DNA of 64,000 nt from RUG100 sp034927505 (GCA_034927505.1 JAYFPY010000002.1:1-64000); one strand, 5' to 3'; positions 53,605 through 63,107 are shown, counted from the stretch's first letter. Numbers and translations are program-made. The notes: generated by a model from the sequence alone, not told the origin.

Positions 53605-55149
53605 ATGGAGAACATATCCATTACCCGCATATTCTGGAAGAGAACATATCTGTTCATCGAATTCAGCGGAGCCCCATTAGGCAGTCCGGTCCTGACAGAC
53701 GGAGACCGGTCATACCCTTTCTCTGTAAAGCCGCAGTGCGAGACCGGCTTTCGGGGAAAGCTGAACATCGCCATTGCCGGGGGACGCACCATGCTCCCCG
53801 CCGGCGACTACACTGTCTGCATGGACGGAAAACCGGTGCCCTGCAGCGACGATGTGATGCTGTCCTGCGAGGACCTTGCCAGAGTCTACAACTATGACGA
53901 AAAGCAGAACGCCTTCGTCATCAGTTTTTATATGAAAAACGATGCTCTGTACATGCACTGCGATTATATGAAACACAACGATGCACCGGAAAAAAGACCG
54001 GGCCACCGTGCTTTCCAGAAAAAGCTGTTCAATATGTACTACAAAGTATGTTCCGCATTCCATCCCAAAAAAGGAAAGAACATCCTTTTGATGAGTGAGA
54101 ACCACGACGCCATCTGCGACAATCTGAAGGCACTGGACAAAAGACTGAAGCAGAGGGAACTGGACCGGGAATTCAACATCAGTTACAGCTTTCGCAATAT
54201 CTTCGACGGTAAACGTGGCCTTTCCAGCTGGCTGAAAGTCATATCGCTGATCGCAAAACAGGACTTTATATTCGTGGACGACTACGTCCCTGTTTTCGGA
54301 TTCATCGATCTGGACAAAAATACAAAACTGATCCAGGTATGGCACGCCGGTTTTGGATTCAAACTGGTGGGATACGGACGGTTCGGCCTTGAAGGCTCCC
54401 CTCACCCGTTCCAGTCGTGCCACAGAAAATACGACTACGCTCTGGTGGGAAACAAACACCTGAAAGAAATATATTCCGAAGTATTCGGGATAGAAAAAGG
54501 GTCCCTTTTGGCAACGGGCATGCCCCGGCTGGAAGAATTCATGGACATGCAGACAGCAGCAGCAGCCAGAGAATATCTTCTGAAAAAATACCCGCAGCTG
54601 ATCGGGAAAAAAGTAATAACATTCGCCCCGACCTACAGAGGCAGCAGCCAGGATGAAGCTCACTACGATGCCGACCGTCTGGACATGGACGCCCTGTACA
54701 GCTACTGCACCAAAACCGATACATGCATCATATTCAAGATGCATCACTTCATACGGGAACCCTTCCCGATAGATCCGAAGTACAAAGACAGGTTCTATGA
54801 TATGAGCAGCGAGGATCTGAACAGTATATTCCAGATCACAGATCTGCTCATAACAGATTATTCATCCTGCTTTTACGATTTTCTCCTGCTGGGCAGACCC
54901 ATACTGTTCTACGTCTACGACAAAATACAGTACCAGGCCACAAGAGGCGTACACCGCCCCATAGACGAAGTGGCACCGGGCAAGATATGCAACACCTTCG
55001 AGGAGCTTCTCAGCGCCCTTGAGAACGAAGATTACGGCTCCGCCGAGGCTCAGGACTTTCTCAGAGACAGAGCCAGCCTCAGCGGCAAATGCGCCAGCGA
55101 CCGTGTCATAGACCGGATCCTGCTGGGTCAAGAGGACAGTGAAATATGA
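53605..55149 (+). CDS. CDP-glycerol glycerophosphotransferase family (TagF/TagB-like)
   Basis: The 514-residue cytoplasmic protein has a unique N-terminal domain of about 130 residues, then a GT-B type polyol-phosphate transferase: IQVWHAGFGFKLVGYG with the catalytic His, FAPTYRGSS, and LLITDYSSCFYDFLLLG. It adds glycerol or ribitol phosphate units from a CDP-activated donor to a growing wall polymer. Its AGGAGG start is 9 bp after the LTA-synthase-like gene. Confidence 0.92.
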   Translation: MENISITRIFWKRTYLFIEFSGAPLGSPVLTDGDRSYPFSVKPQCETGFRGKLNIAIAGGRTMLPAGDYTVCMDGKPVPCSDDVMLSCEDLARVYNYDEKQNAFVISFYMKNDALYMHCDYMKHNDAPEKRPGHRAFQKKLFNMYYKVCSAFHPKKGKNILLMSENHDAICDNLKALDKRLKQRELDREFNISYSFRNIFDGKRGLSSWLKVISLIAKQDFIFVDDYVPVFGFIDLDKNTKLIQVWHAGFGFKLVGYGRFGLEGSPHPFQSCHRKYDYALVGNKHLKEIYSEVFGIEKGSLLATGMPRLEEFMDMQTAAAAREYLLKKYPQLIGKKVITFAPTYRGSSQDEAHYDADRLDMDALYSYCTKTDTCIIFKMHHFIREPFPIDPKYKDRFYDMSSEDLNSIFQITDLLITDYSSCFYDFLLLGRPILFYVYDKIQYQATRGVHRPIDEVAPGKICNTFEELLSALENEDYGSAEAQDFLRDRASLSGKCASDRVIDRILLGQEDSEI

Positions 55150-56261
55150 AAAAACTCATGATGAAATCCGCCATCGCCATGATGCGGCTCGTGTACAGCT
55201 TTTTCAAACTGAGAAAGACTGAAAACAAAATAACATTTATCAGCCGGCAGCAGAACACCCCTACTGTGGATTTTCTGACTCTGGAAAAAAAGATAAAAGA
55301 AAAATTCCCGGACTGCGAAACAGTCATACTTACAAAACGTCTGGAAGGCAAAGCCTCTTATATCGGACACATGCTGACCCAGATGAAGAACATGGCCACC
55401 AGCCGTACTGTGATCCTGGATTCATACTGCATCGCAGTCAGCGTCCTGAAACACAAGAAAGATCTCCGTGTCATCCAGATGTGGCACGCCATGGGCAGCA
55501 TGAAAAAATTCGGATACGCTATGATAGACAAAGAAGAAGGCAGTCCCCGTGAAGTGGCCGAGACCATGAAGATGCACGCCGGATACGACACCATACTGAT
55601 CTCATCCATGAGCTTTATCAAAGACTACATCGAAGGCTTTCGCTGCGACCCGGCTGCCGTAAAAGAGATCCCTTTGCCAAAGGCGGACCTGCTGACAGAC
55701 ACGGCTTATCGGATCAGGAAAGTCCAGAAGATCTATGACAGATATCCGCAGCTGAAAAAGAAATCCAACATAATATACTGTCCCACCTTCCGCAAGAACG
55801 GCGACAGCAAAGCCGGCGCCGCCGTGAAAAAGCTGCTGGACTCCATCGATTTTGACAGATTCAATCTCATATACAAACCTCATCCTCTCAGCCGGATGAC
55901 CATCGACGATCCGAGAGTGATCACAGATTTCAAGGATCCTTTTGAAATGCTTTTTATCAGCGACTATGCGATCACCGACTATTCCAGCATAATGTACGAA
56001 GCGGGCCTTCTCAGGATGCCTGTGTTCCTCTACGCCTACGACTGGGACGAATACTCGTCCAAACGGGAACTGAACATAGATCTTCAGCACGACGCTCCAT
56101 GCATGTTCACTTCCGACCCGAAAGAGATCATCGATGCAATAGAAAAAGATGCCGATGGTTCGGCACCTTTAGATCTTCAAATGTGGAATGATTTTATAAA
56201 GGACAATATCCATATGCCGGCAGGCTCCACCTGCTGTGACGAGATCATCAAGCTTCTTTGA
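55146..56261 (+). CDS. CDP-glycerol glycerophosphotransferase family (second copy)
   Basis: The 371-residue protein is the minimal form of the family: IQMWHAMGSMKKFGYAM, IYCPTFRKNGDS and AITDYSSIMYEAGLLRMPVF. Lacking the large N-terminal domain of its neighbour, it could be the priming enzyme (TagB-like) to the neighbour's polymerase, but size alone cannot settle this. It overlaps the upstream gene by 4 bp (ATGA) and ends the rightward operon, converging on the beta-helix genes. Confidence 0.92.
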   Translation: MKKLMMKSAIAMMRLVYSFFKLRKTENKITFISRQQNTPTVDFLTLEKKIKEKFPDCETVILTKRLEGKASYIGHMLTQMKNMATSRTVILDSYCIAVSVLKHKKDLRVIQMWHAMGSMKKFGYAMIDKEEGSPREVAETMKMHAGYDTILISSMSFIKDYIEGFRCDPAAVKEIPLPKADLLTDTAYRIRKVQKIYDRYPQLKKKSNIIYCPTFRKNGDSKAGAAVKKLLDSIDFDRFNLIYKPHPLSRMTIDDPRVITDFKDPFEMLFISDYAITDYSSIMYEAGLLRMPVFLYAYDWDEYSSKRELNIDLQHDAPCMFTSDPKEIIDAIEKDADGSAPLDLQMWNDFIKDNIHMPAGSTCCDEIIKLL

Positions 56262-56272
56262 TCGAATACGAT

Positions 56273-56971
56273 CTACTTCGAGAATCCGGTCTTGCCCTTT
56301 CGGCATTTCTTTATCCTGTTTTTGTATACCTTGTTGGATTTTTTAGGGACCGTCGTTTCTACCCCGTATCTGTTGGAGTAGTAGCACTTGTTCCTGCTGA
56401 TCCTGTTCTTTTTGCTCCCGGCGTTGAGAGTGATGCAGCTGCTGGAATATCTTTTCTTTCGCGACGGTCTCAGATTTATAGTATTCCTTGTGATCTTGCT
56501 GTTTTTCGTGTCGGTCAAAAGTATGCCGCTGTACTTGCTCTTTATCTTGTTTTTATATATGCTTACATTTTTGACGCAGTAATTGGCTTTCGGCATGCCG
56601 TAGCTCTTTCTGCCCTGATAAGCTCCGTATATCCTTATGGCAAATTTTCTGTTGCCGCCCATCTTCTTTTTCACTATGGAGATCTTGTTCCCGCTGATGG
56701 TCAGATACGCTTTTGAATTCCTGCTGCCTTTTACGTATTTCGATTTTTTGATACGGCCCGGATTATAGTATTTGAAATCTATGCCGGCACCCGCATTGGA
56801 TATCCGATTGTTCTTTATGGATACCTTTTTCATGTTCACAGCCATTATGGCGTATGTGTCGATGTCGGTAAAAGTATTATTATATATCTTCACATTGGTA
56901 TAGTAGCTGCCGTATGACGCATTGTGGGATCCGATCCCTCTCCATACGTTTTTGAATACGTTGCCCTTCAC
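56273..56971 (-). CDS. C-terminal part of a split right-handed beta-helix protein
   Basis: The 232-residue frame from GTG 56971 holds parallel beta-helix repeats (NNTFTDIDTYAIMAVN, NNRISNAGAGIDFKY, KNSKITRNTINL) and no signal peptide. It continues the protein encoded at 56968-57681: the paralogue at 58270-59373 runs through this junction without break. The stop of the upstream frame and this GTG overlap as GTGA, so re-initiation is possible, but loss of one base in a TATATATG tract explains it better. Confidence 0.7.
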   Translation of the reverse strand: MKGNVFKNVWRGIGSHNASYGSYYTNVKIYNNTFTDIDTYAIMAVNMKKVSIKNNRISNAGAGIDFKYYNPGRIKKSKYVKGSRNSKAYLTISGNKISIVKKKMGGNRKFAIRIYGAYQGRKSYGMPKANYCVKNVSIYKNKIKSKYSGILLTDTKNSKITRNTINLRPSRKKRYSSSCITLNAGSKKNRISRNKCYYSNRYGVETTVPKKSNKVYKNRIKKCRKGKTGFSK

Positions 56972-57681
56972 ATATATACTGTATCGTCATATGGCGTATA
57001 CCCGACGAATCCGGTCTTGTTTGTGATGTCGAACTGTACGGCTTCCTGCCCCACTGTGCTCTTTTTGCCTTTCAGCCTGTAGAGATTTGTGAATCGGCAG
57101 TTGGTGATACGGATGCCGTTGATGCCGCCGAACTCTACATGATGAGCTCCCGCATCATTGGTGAGGGTCAAATTCTTCAGCACAAAATTTTTCCCGTGAG
57201 CAAACTTTGCAATAGAAAAATTCTTCTTTGCATGTTTGGCGTCGCCGTTCCAGGTGCCGCCGTCGATGGTGATGTTCCTGTCGCCGCTGTATCCGCCGCC
57301 GCTCTTTGTAGTTCCGTTCCTCAGCATAGGTCCGCCGCCGGGCCTTTTGACATACGCGCCGTCGGCGTAAAGATATGTATTGCTGTAAAGATATATGGCC
57401 TTCGAAATAGTATAACTGCCCGAAGGTATCACTATCATATATTTGACACTGTCGGTGGCTCCCGACTTCGCGGCGAGAGCCGCCTTGTTGACAGCTGTAG
57501 TGATATTGCCGCTGCCGGTATTTATCACCAGACGGTGATAGCCGTCCACGATCCCGCTGTCAGTATAGTACACGTTAGTAGATGCAGCAGCTGTTTCTGC
57601 CGACGTCCCCACTGCCGGCAATACCATACTGAACGCTGCTGCCAGTGCCAGTACCATAAAAGTTTTCTTAAATAGTCTCAT
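56968..57681 (-). CDS. N-terminal part of a split secreted beta-helix protein
   Basis: The 237-residue frame begins with a signal peptide (MRLFKKTFMVLALAAAF, cleavage near TSAETA) and enters a right-handed beta-helix (NITIDGGTWNGDAKH, HVEFGGINGIRITNCRF). It ends in DDTVYM, where the paralogue reads DDTPCRNITVTG and goes on. I use the ATG at 57681 because GGAGAT lies before it; the frame also has an ATG at 57693. Such proteins act as polysaccharide lyases, epimerases or adhesins; no catalytic residue can be named. Confidence 0.7.
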   Translation of the reverse strand: MRLFKKTFMVLALAAAFSMVLPAVGTSAETAAASTNVYYTDSGIVDGYHRLVINTGSGNITTAVNKAALAAKSGATDSVKYMIVIPSGSYTISKAIYLYSNTYLYADGAYVKRPGGGPMLRNGTTKSGGGYSGDRNITIDGGTWNGDAKHAKKNFSIAKFAHGKNFVLKNLTLTNDAGAHHVEFGGINGIRITNCRFTNLYRLKGKKSTVGQEAVQFDITNKTGFVGYTPYDDTVYM

Positions 57682-57761
57682 ACTTATCTCCATTCATCTT
57701 CTTCACTATTTACAGCATAACAATAGAATGTGATAAATATGTGTAGATTAGGTAATGATTC

Positions 57762-58283
57762 TTATTTCAGCCGTTTAGAGGCCTTGTTCACATTGATCTT
57801 TTTGCTGCCGCCGCCGGAGATCTTATTGCCTTTTATCTTTGCCCTGCTCTTGTTGTATATGCATACTCCGTATTTTTTATATTTGGACACTCGGTTTCCC
57901 TTGATGGTGGCGCTGGATTTTTTGGAAATATTGATCCCGTTCTTCCTGCAGTTCTTGATCTTGTTGTAGTATACTTTGTTGGCGGTGCCTCTGTCATATA
58001 TGTTGATGCCGTGGTCCGTCACTCCTGAAATGGAGTTCTTGCTGAATGTATTCTTCTTGCCCCCCTGGAGCACATTTATGCCGTAGCCTTTGCAGTTGTA
58101 CAGCCTGTTTCCGCTGACAGTGTTTCCGGTAGATCCCTTCTGTATACATATGAGGTCGGTCTTGAACCCGGCCGACTTTGCCTTTTTCAGATTGATATAA
58201 TTGCCGGTTATCTTTGACTTATGGACATCGTACATGAGGATGCCTTTGGTCTTGCCTTTGATGCTGTTGTTATTTACAGTCAC
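57762..58283 (-). CDS. C-terminal part of a second split beta-helix protein
   Basis: The 173-residue frame from GTG 58283 contains regular beta-helix coils (NNSIKGKTKGILMYD, KNSISGVTDHGINIYD, GNKISGGGSKKINVN) and a basic tail. It joins the frame at 58270-59373: the paralogue reads continuously where this one shifts by one base near 58294 (after GLPKK). Without the upstream half it lacks a signal peptide. Confidence 0.7.
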   Translation of the reverse strand: MTVNNNSIKGKTKGILMYDVHKSKITGNYINLKKAKSAGFKTDLICIQKGSTGNTVSGNRLYNCKGYGINVLQGGKKNTFSKNSISGVTDHGINIYDRGTANKVYYNKIKNCRKNGINISKKSSATIKGNRVSKYKKYGVCIYNKSRAKIKGNKISGGGSKKINVNKASKRLK

Positions 58284-59373
58284 GTTGGTCTTTCTTAGGA
58301 AGACCGTATTTGCTCTTCTTGAATTTCTCTCCGTATATCCTGATGCCGAAAGTATTGCTGCCCATCTTCTTTTTCGGGATATCTATCTTGTTGCCGGATA
58401 TGACCGACTTGGCGTTGGAGTTGAGACTGCCCTTTATATATTTGCTCTTGCTGATCGTCTTTGGATTCATGTACTTGAAATCGATGCCGCATCCGGCATT
58501 TGTGATCTTGTTGTTCATGATCTTTGCATTCTTGAAGTTGACCCCTATGATGGCGTACTGTGTCACGTTTTTGAAAGTATTGTTTGAGATATCAACATTG
58601 TCGTAGTAGCTGCCGTAGGTGGCGCTGTGGCTGCCCACGCCTCGATGGACGTTGGAAAAAGTGCAGCCGGTAACAGTAATGTTTCTGCACGGCGTATCAT
58701 CGAATGTCGGAAAATTCTTGAATACAGATTCCTTGTTGATGTCCAACTGTACGGCTTCCTGTCCGCCGTCGCCGCCGCTGCCGTTTATGTAATTCGAGAA
58801 TGAACAGTTTTTCACATTTACTCCGTCCACTCCGCCAAACTCGACGAAATGCGCGCCCTTGTCGTTTTTGAGGGTCATGTTCTGCATAGTCACATTAGTG
58901 GCGTGACCGAACTTGAACATGGAAAATCCCTTGGAAATATGCTGACCGTTTCCGTCCCATGTACCGCCGTATATGGTGATATTTTTGTATCCGCTGTATC
59001 CGCGGCTGGCGGCATCGCCATGATATCCGGCACGGATCATCGGGCCGGAATCACCTGCTGCATTGGTTATTGTCGCACCCACAGCCGAGATATATGTATT
59101 GCTGTAGACATGGGTAAGATCTGTGTTCCTGTAACTGCCCGCAGGTATTACCACAGTGTACTGACTGCCGTCCTGATTATTCTTTACATAAGAACATGCG
59201 GCATCCAGCGCCGCGTGGACGTCGTCACCGCTTGAAATATTCAATGTCATGTAATGTGTGTCGCCTGTCCTGAAAGTATAGTATTTGCTGTCATCGGCCA
59301 TTGCTCCCGCCGGCAGCAGCATAGCCGCTGCAACGATAACAGATACTAAAACTAAAGTGATCTTCCTGCCCAT
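58270..59373 (-). CDS. N-terminal part of a second split secreted beta-helix protein
   Basis: The 367-residue frame has a signal peptide (MGRKITLVLVSVIVAAAML, cleavage near GAMA) and a beta-helix closely like the neighbouring gene (HVEFGGIN against HFVEFGGVDG; GIGSHNASYGSYY against GVGSHSATYGSYY). It leaves the family frame at GLPKK and stops 11 residues later or less. A promoter is visible at 59417-59444. The two genes are a tandem duplication, each broken at a different point. Confidence 0.75.
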   Translation of the reverse strand: MGRKITLVLVSVIVAAAMLLPAGAMADDSKYYTFRTGDTHYMTLNISSGDDVHAALDAACSYVKNNQDGSQYTVVIPAGSYRNTDLTHVYSNTYISAVGATITNAAGDSGPMIRAGYHGDAASRGYSGYKNITIYGGTWDGNGQHISKGFSMFKFGHATNVTMQNMTLKNDKGAHFVEFGGVDGVNVKNCSFSNYINGSGGDGGQEAVQLDINKESVFKNFPTFDDTPCRNITVTGCTFSNVHRGVGSHSATYGSYYDNVDISNNTFKNVTQYAIIGVNFKNAKIMNNKITNAGCGIDFKYMNPKTISKSKYIKGSLNSNAKSVISGNKIDIPKKKMGSNTFGIRIYGEKFKKSKYGLPKKDQRDCK

Positions 59374-59416
59374 AATAATATACCCCCTGTTTTCATTTTA
59401 TGATACCTATGCCGAT

Positions 59417-59444
59417 ATTATATCATATTTTCGTCATTTACCAA
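59417..59444 (-). promoter_or_regulatory. Promoter of the beta-helix gene
   Basis: On the minus strand TTGGTA (59439-59444) and TATAAT (59417-59422) are spaced by 16 bp. The sites overlap the last codons of the dehydrogenase gene, so the beta-helix genes can be expressed apart from that operon. Confidence 0.55.
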
Positions 59445-60479
59445 AAGGACTCTGCCTTTTACTTTGCCCTTCTCTTTGAACAGTTCAAAAGCCTTTCCCG
59501 CATCCCTCAGATGGAATTTCCTGTAGAACATCTCCGGATCATATTTCAGATCCCCCTTTTCAAAATGCTCCGCCGTGTCGGTCCAGTCCGTTCCCGGATA
59601 AGGATCTCCGCCGCTCATCCATGAACCGGTCACCATCAGCTCTTTACGGTTGATGTTCTCCCACTCTTTTTTAGTAAAAGTGATATCTCCCGTAGGAGTG
59701 CCTATATAGCAGACTTTGCCTCTGTTCCCGGCCAGGTCCAGGGCCATCTTCATAGTCGGCACCGTCCCTGCCGTTTCATAGACATAGTCGAATCCTCTTC
59801 CGTCCTTGGTCTCGGCTGCAGCCCGCTCTCTCCAGTCATCATCATTTGTTGAGATGACGCAGTCGGCGCCCAGTCTTTCGTTCATGGCCAGCCTCTTTTT
59901 GTTCCGTCCGAATACGACCACCTTGGAAGCTCCCAGTATCCTTGCCCACTGAGCTGCGAATGCTCCCACAGTACCGCCTCCCAGGATGGCAACTGTGCCT
60001 CCCGGAGTCATCTTCAGCAGCTTGACGCCGTGAAGAGCAACTGTGCTGGGCTCGAACAGAGCGCCCTGTTCATAGGAGACCCTTTCATCTGTCCTGACCA
60101 CATTCTTCGCAGGCAGCACAACGTAGTCCGCAAATCCGCCCTGTACTCTGGATCCGATAAATACATAATTCTTGCAGAGAAAATAAAGGCCATCTCTGCA
60201 GTCGTCGCATTCCATGCACGGGACCAGAGGGACTGCCGATACCCGGTCCCCCTCAGAAACATTTTTCACGCCGCCGCCTACTTTATCCACGTATCCTGAA
60301 AACTCATGTCCCAGAACGATGGGATAGAAATGGGCTCCGCCTGCCAGCACCCGCGGTACATCCGAACCGCATATGCCGCATGCCATGACGCGGACTCTTA
60401 CCTGACCGTCTCCCGGTTCCGGCGTATCCATGTCCTCGTATCTTATATCATTATCGCCGTATAATACTGCTGCTTTCAT
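59418..60479 (-). CDS. Zinc-dependent polyol-phosphate dehydrogenase (GatD-like)
   Basis: The 353-residue medium-chain dehydrogenase has catalytic zinc residues in CGICGSDVPR and GHEFSGYV, a structural zinc site with four Cys (CMECDDCRDGLYFLC) and the nucleotide motif GGGTVGAF. It is closest in style to galactitol-1-phosphate 5-dehydrogenase (tagatose-6-phosphate to galactitol-1-phosphate); TarJ, which reduces ribulose-5-phosphate for ribitol teichoic acid, is of the same superfamily and an alternative. It lies 14 bp after the GatZ-like gene and in one operon with a polyol-phosphate transferase, which argues for a biosynthetic role. Confidence 0.85.
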   Translation of the reverse strand: MKAAVLYGDNDIRYEDMDTPEPGDGQVRVRVMACGICGSDVPRVLAGGAHFYPIVLGHEFSGYVDKVGGGVKNVSEGDRVSAVPLVPCMECDDCRDGLYFLCKNYVFIGSRVQGGFADYVVLPAKNVVRTDERVSYEQGALFEPSTVALHGVKLLKMTPGGTVAILGGGTVGAFAAQWARILGASKVVVFGRNKKRLAMNERLGADCVISTNDDDWRERAAAETKDGRGFDYVYETAGTVPTMKMALDLAGNRGKVCYIGTPTGDITFTKKEWENINRKELMVTGSWMSGGDPYPGTDWTDTAEHFEKGDLKYDPEMFYRKFHLRDAGKAFELFKEKGKVKGRVLLVNDENMI

Positions 60480-60493
60480 TTTTTACTCCTGTA

Positions 60494-61822
60494 TCAGTGA
60501 TTGAATACTCCGCCTATCATATAGTTGAACTTGACTGCATAATTGTAGTCCTCCACCAGAATGACTACATTGTCCTTTGCCAGGTCTCTCGGGTTCTTTG
60601 ACAGAACGCCGTCTCTGACCTTCGGGTACTGAAGAGGCATATACTGATGGATGATGCCCAGAGGTATGTCCACCGTAGACAGGTTCTCAAACAGTTTGTT
60701 GATAGACGCGTTGATCTCAGGCAGAGACATATAGTATCTGCTCCTGTCCGAAAAGCTGTATTTTCTCTGCAGCAGAAGATCCTTCTCGTCGCCGTGATAA
60801 TACTTTTTCCATTCCTTCGGCTTTTCCACCATGACCTTTTCTACTGTCTCTATAAAATCAGCGCGCTGCCCTTCCGGTATCAGTTCTTTCTCTATCATGG
60901 ATAGAGCATACAGCCCTTCACGGAGAGCGTATGTCAGCGCCGGTCCCACCTTCAGGATGGCGATGCCGTCCTCGACCATTTCCTTCAGCTTTGCCGGCGG
61001 CTGATAGTCTGTGGAATGCCCTTCGAAAACTATGTCCGGATATTCTTCCAGACGATGGCACAGCTTTACAGCTTCCAGTCTGTCGTACTGATGTATCTCT
61101 TCATCTCCGAATTCAACTCCCGGCTGGACGACTACTGCGATAATGTTTTCCCAGGCGTTGTCCATATCCAGTTCGGCAAATTTCTTTTTGTATGTGAGCA
61201 GTGTCCCGACAAAATCATCCGGGTCCGTGACCAGCAGAGAATCGTCTTCTTCCTGTACTCCTCCCGGTATAGGCACTTCACTGCCTATGACAAAGACCGG
61301 ATGAGTAGCCTGCGGGTCTTTCTTCTTCAGTTCTTCGAAGGCGCTTTCGGCCGCCTTGTACAGCACCGCTCCACGCTCGGCTATAGTTTCATCGGGCAGA
61401 CGCACGCTGGTATCGTCGTCTCCCAGCATCATGGAAGTATCCAGATGTATTTTTATATATCCTGCCAAAACGCACTGTCTGACCAGTTCCTTTGCATTTT
61501 CCATAGCCTCGGCCGCAGGTCTGTCTGCCCATGGAAGAGGTCCCAGATGGTCTCCGCCCAGAACGATCTTTTCTCTGCTGAATCCTATCCTGTCCGCTAT
61601 GCGGTAAACATAGTCTCTGAAATCTGCAGATTTCATATTGGTGTATCCGCCGAACTGATTGACCTGATTCGATGTGGCTTCGATCACCGCAAAATCATCG
61701 AACCTCTGCGCCTGTTCCAGTATGGCTTCTATGACCAGCCTGTTGGCGCTGCAAAACGACGGAATGCCGCAGTGTATGCCCAGCTGTCTCTTTGTTACCA
61801 TTTCACGTATTGGATTTTTCAT
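60494..61822 (-). CDS. GatZ/KbaZ-like tagatose-bisphosphate aldolase subunit or epimerase
   Basis: The 442-residue protein matches GatZ/KbaZ along its length (LGIHCGIPSFCSANRLVIEA, GGDHLGPLPW, FEGHSTDYQ). In galactitol or N-acetylgalactosamine catabolism it supports the class II aldolase GatY/KbaY; to my knowledge some relatives act alone as 4-epimerases on fructose/tagatose 6-phosphates. Here there is no GatY, PTS or kinase gene. It is 22 bp after a CDP-glycerol-type transferase gene and 14 bp before the dehydrogenase gene, so a supply role for wall-polymer synthesis is likely. Confidence 0.88.
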   Translation of the reverse strand: MKNPIREMVTKRQLGIHCGIPSFCSANRLVIEAILEQAQRFDDFAVIEATSNQVNQFGGYTNMKSADFRDYVYRIADRIGFSREKIVLGGDHLGPLPWADRPAAEAMENAKELVRQCVLAGYIKIHLDTSMMLGDDDTSVRLPDETIAERGAVLYKAAESAFEELKKKDPQATHPVFVIGSEVPIPGGVQEEDDSLLVTDPDDFVGTLLTYKKKFAELDMDNAWENIIAVVVQPGVEFGDEEIHQYDRLEAVKLCHRLEEYPDIVFEGHSTDYQPPAKLKEMVEDGIAILKVGPALTYALREGLYALSMIEKELIPEGQRADFIETVEKVMVEKPKEWKKYYHGDEKDLLLQRKYSFSDRSRYYMSLPEINASINKLFENLSTVDIPLGIIHQYMPLQYPKVRDGVLSKNPRDLAKDNVVILVEDYNYAVKFNYMIGGVFNH

Positions 61823-61844
61823 GTTGTCACTCTTTCCTTTCCCG

Positions 61845-63107
61845 TTAGTCTTCCTGTGCCAGTATCTTCTTGATTTCCTCCACCACTCTTTCGGCAGCGT
61901 GTCCGTCTTCGATACATCCCTTGTCGTCCAGGAATTCCTTTACCTTTTTATCATACTCTTTTTCATCGAAATTCTCAATGGCGTCCACCAGCATGTCGTT
62001 GTCTGTGCAGACAGGGAACGGCGTCGACTCCAGAGGATAGTAGAATCCTCTCTCTGAATAGTAATCCTTCAAGTCCCTTGCAAATATGAATCCCGGTTTT
62101 TTGGTCAGCACGAAATCGTATATCCAGCTGCTGTAGTCGGTGACGGCAATATCCGCAGCCGCGATCAGATCCTGGATGTCCGGATAATGGGTGGCGTCCA
62201 GTACTCTCCTGTCGCTGCTGTAGTTGCCTCTGACGTACTTTTTGACAGTCGGATGAAATCGGTTCACGATGACCCAGTTCCCTCCGAACCTGTCTTCCAG
62301 AGCATCGACCACTCTCTTGTAATCCATGTCGTACACGGAGAATGTATGAGAATCCCTGAAGGTCGGCGCATACAGAAGTATCCTGGTATCGTCGTCTATG
62401 TGAAGGTATTCGTGTATTATCTTTTTCAGTTTTCTTCTTTCGTCGGTATCTCCCACCAGCATGTCGTTTCTCGGATGTCCGAACTTCCAGATCTTCTGAT
62501 CCTGCCAGAAAGTATCCCGGTAAACATCGTCTTCGAAATCGCTGTTTGAAATGACGTAGTCGCAGATCTTGCTGGTCAGCTCCGCCGCTCTCACCCAGCC
62601 TTTTCCGTTGTTGAATCCCTTGCCGAATCTTTTGATCCCCAGGGAACCGTGCCAGGTCTCTATGAATACCTGTTCCGGCTTTTTATATATCGGACTCTTC
62701 AGGAACTCCACCGAATTGGCGATCCATATCTTCGAGCTGGCCAGAGCCTCATAGAAATCAAAGAGGTTCATTTTAACCACTTCGACGTCATCGGGAAAGC
62801 CGTCGTTCATAAAGTCTGATTTGACTTTGCTGGCCCACACGATCTCACAGTCCACGTTTTGTCTTTTCAGTTCTTCGCATATGTATTTGGGATTGCAGGT
62901 GTAGTCTCCCTGAAATGTGATGAAGGTTATTTTCTTCGGGTTCACCTTCGTCTTTTTGGCCAGGCTCTTTTTGCACATGATGCCTATGCGCCTGTCGGCT
63001 TTTCTTAAGACCACTCCAAAGCTCCTTCTAAGGAATCTTCCTTCAACGAAAAAAGGTTTGATTTTTTTCTTTCTCTGTACCCATATGTTTTCATTCTTAT
63101 CTGTCAT
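61845..63107 (-). CDS. CDP-glycerol glycerophosphotransferase family (third copy)
   Basis: The 420-residue protein has the family motifs FIETWHGSLGIKRFGKGF, LLYAPTFRDSH and IAVTDYSSWIYDFVLTKKP. The N-terminal 45 residues are basic and may touch the membrane. It is the transferase most tightly linked to the GatZ/GatD-like genes and so the best candidate to use an unusual CDP-polyol donor. It overlaps the acyltransferase gene by 4 bp (ATGA). Confidence 0.92.
   Translation of the reverse strand: MTDKNENIWVQRKKKIKPFFVEGRFLRRSFGVVLRKADRRIGIMCKKSLAKKTKVNPKKITFITFQGDYTCNPKYICEELKRQNVDCEIVWASKVKSDFMNDGFPDDVEVVKMNLFDFYEALASSKIWIANSVEFLKSPIYKKPEQVFIETWHGSLGIKRFGKGFNNGKGWVRAAELTSKICDYVISNSDFEDDVYRDTFWQDQKIWKFGHPRNDMLVGDTDERRKLKKIIHEYLHIDDDTRILLYAPTFRDSHTFSVYDMDYKRVVDALEDRFGGNWVIVNRFHPTVKKYVRGNYSSDRRVLDATHYPDIQDLIAAADIAVTDYSSWIYDFVLTKKPGFIFARDLKDYYSERGFYYPLESTPFPVCTDNDMLVDAIENFDEKEYDKKVKEFLDDKGCIEDGHAAERVVEEIKKILAQED

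Noticed and set aside
59418..61822. Galactitol or N-acetylgalactosamine catabolic operon
   Set aside because: No PTS, kinase, GatY/KbaY or deacetylase gene is linked; the flanking genes all concern envelope polymers. Not excluded, but less likely.
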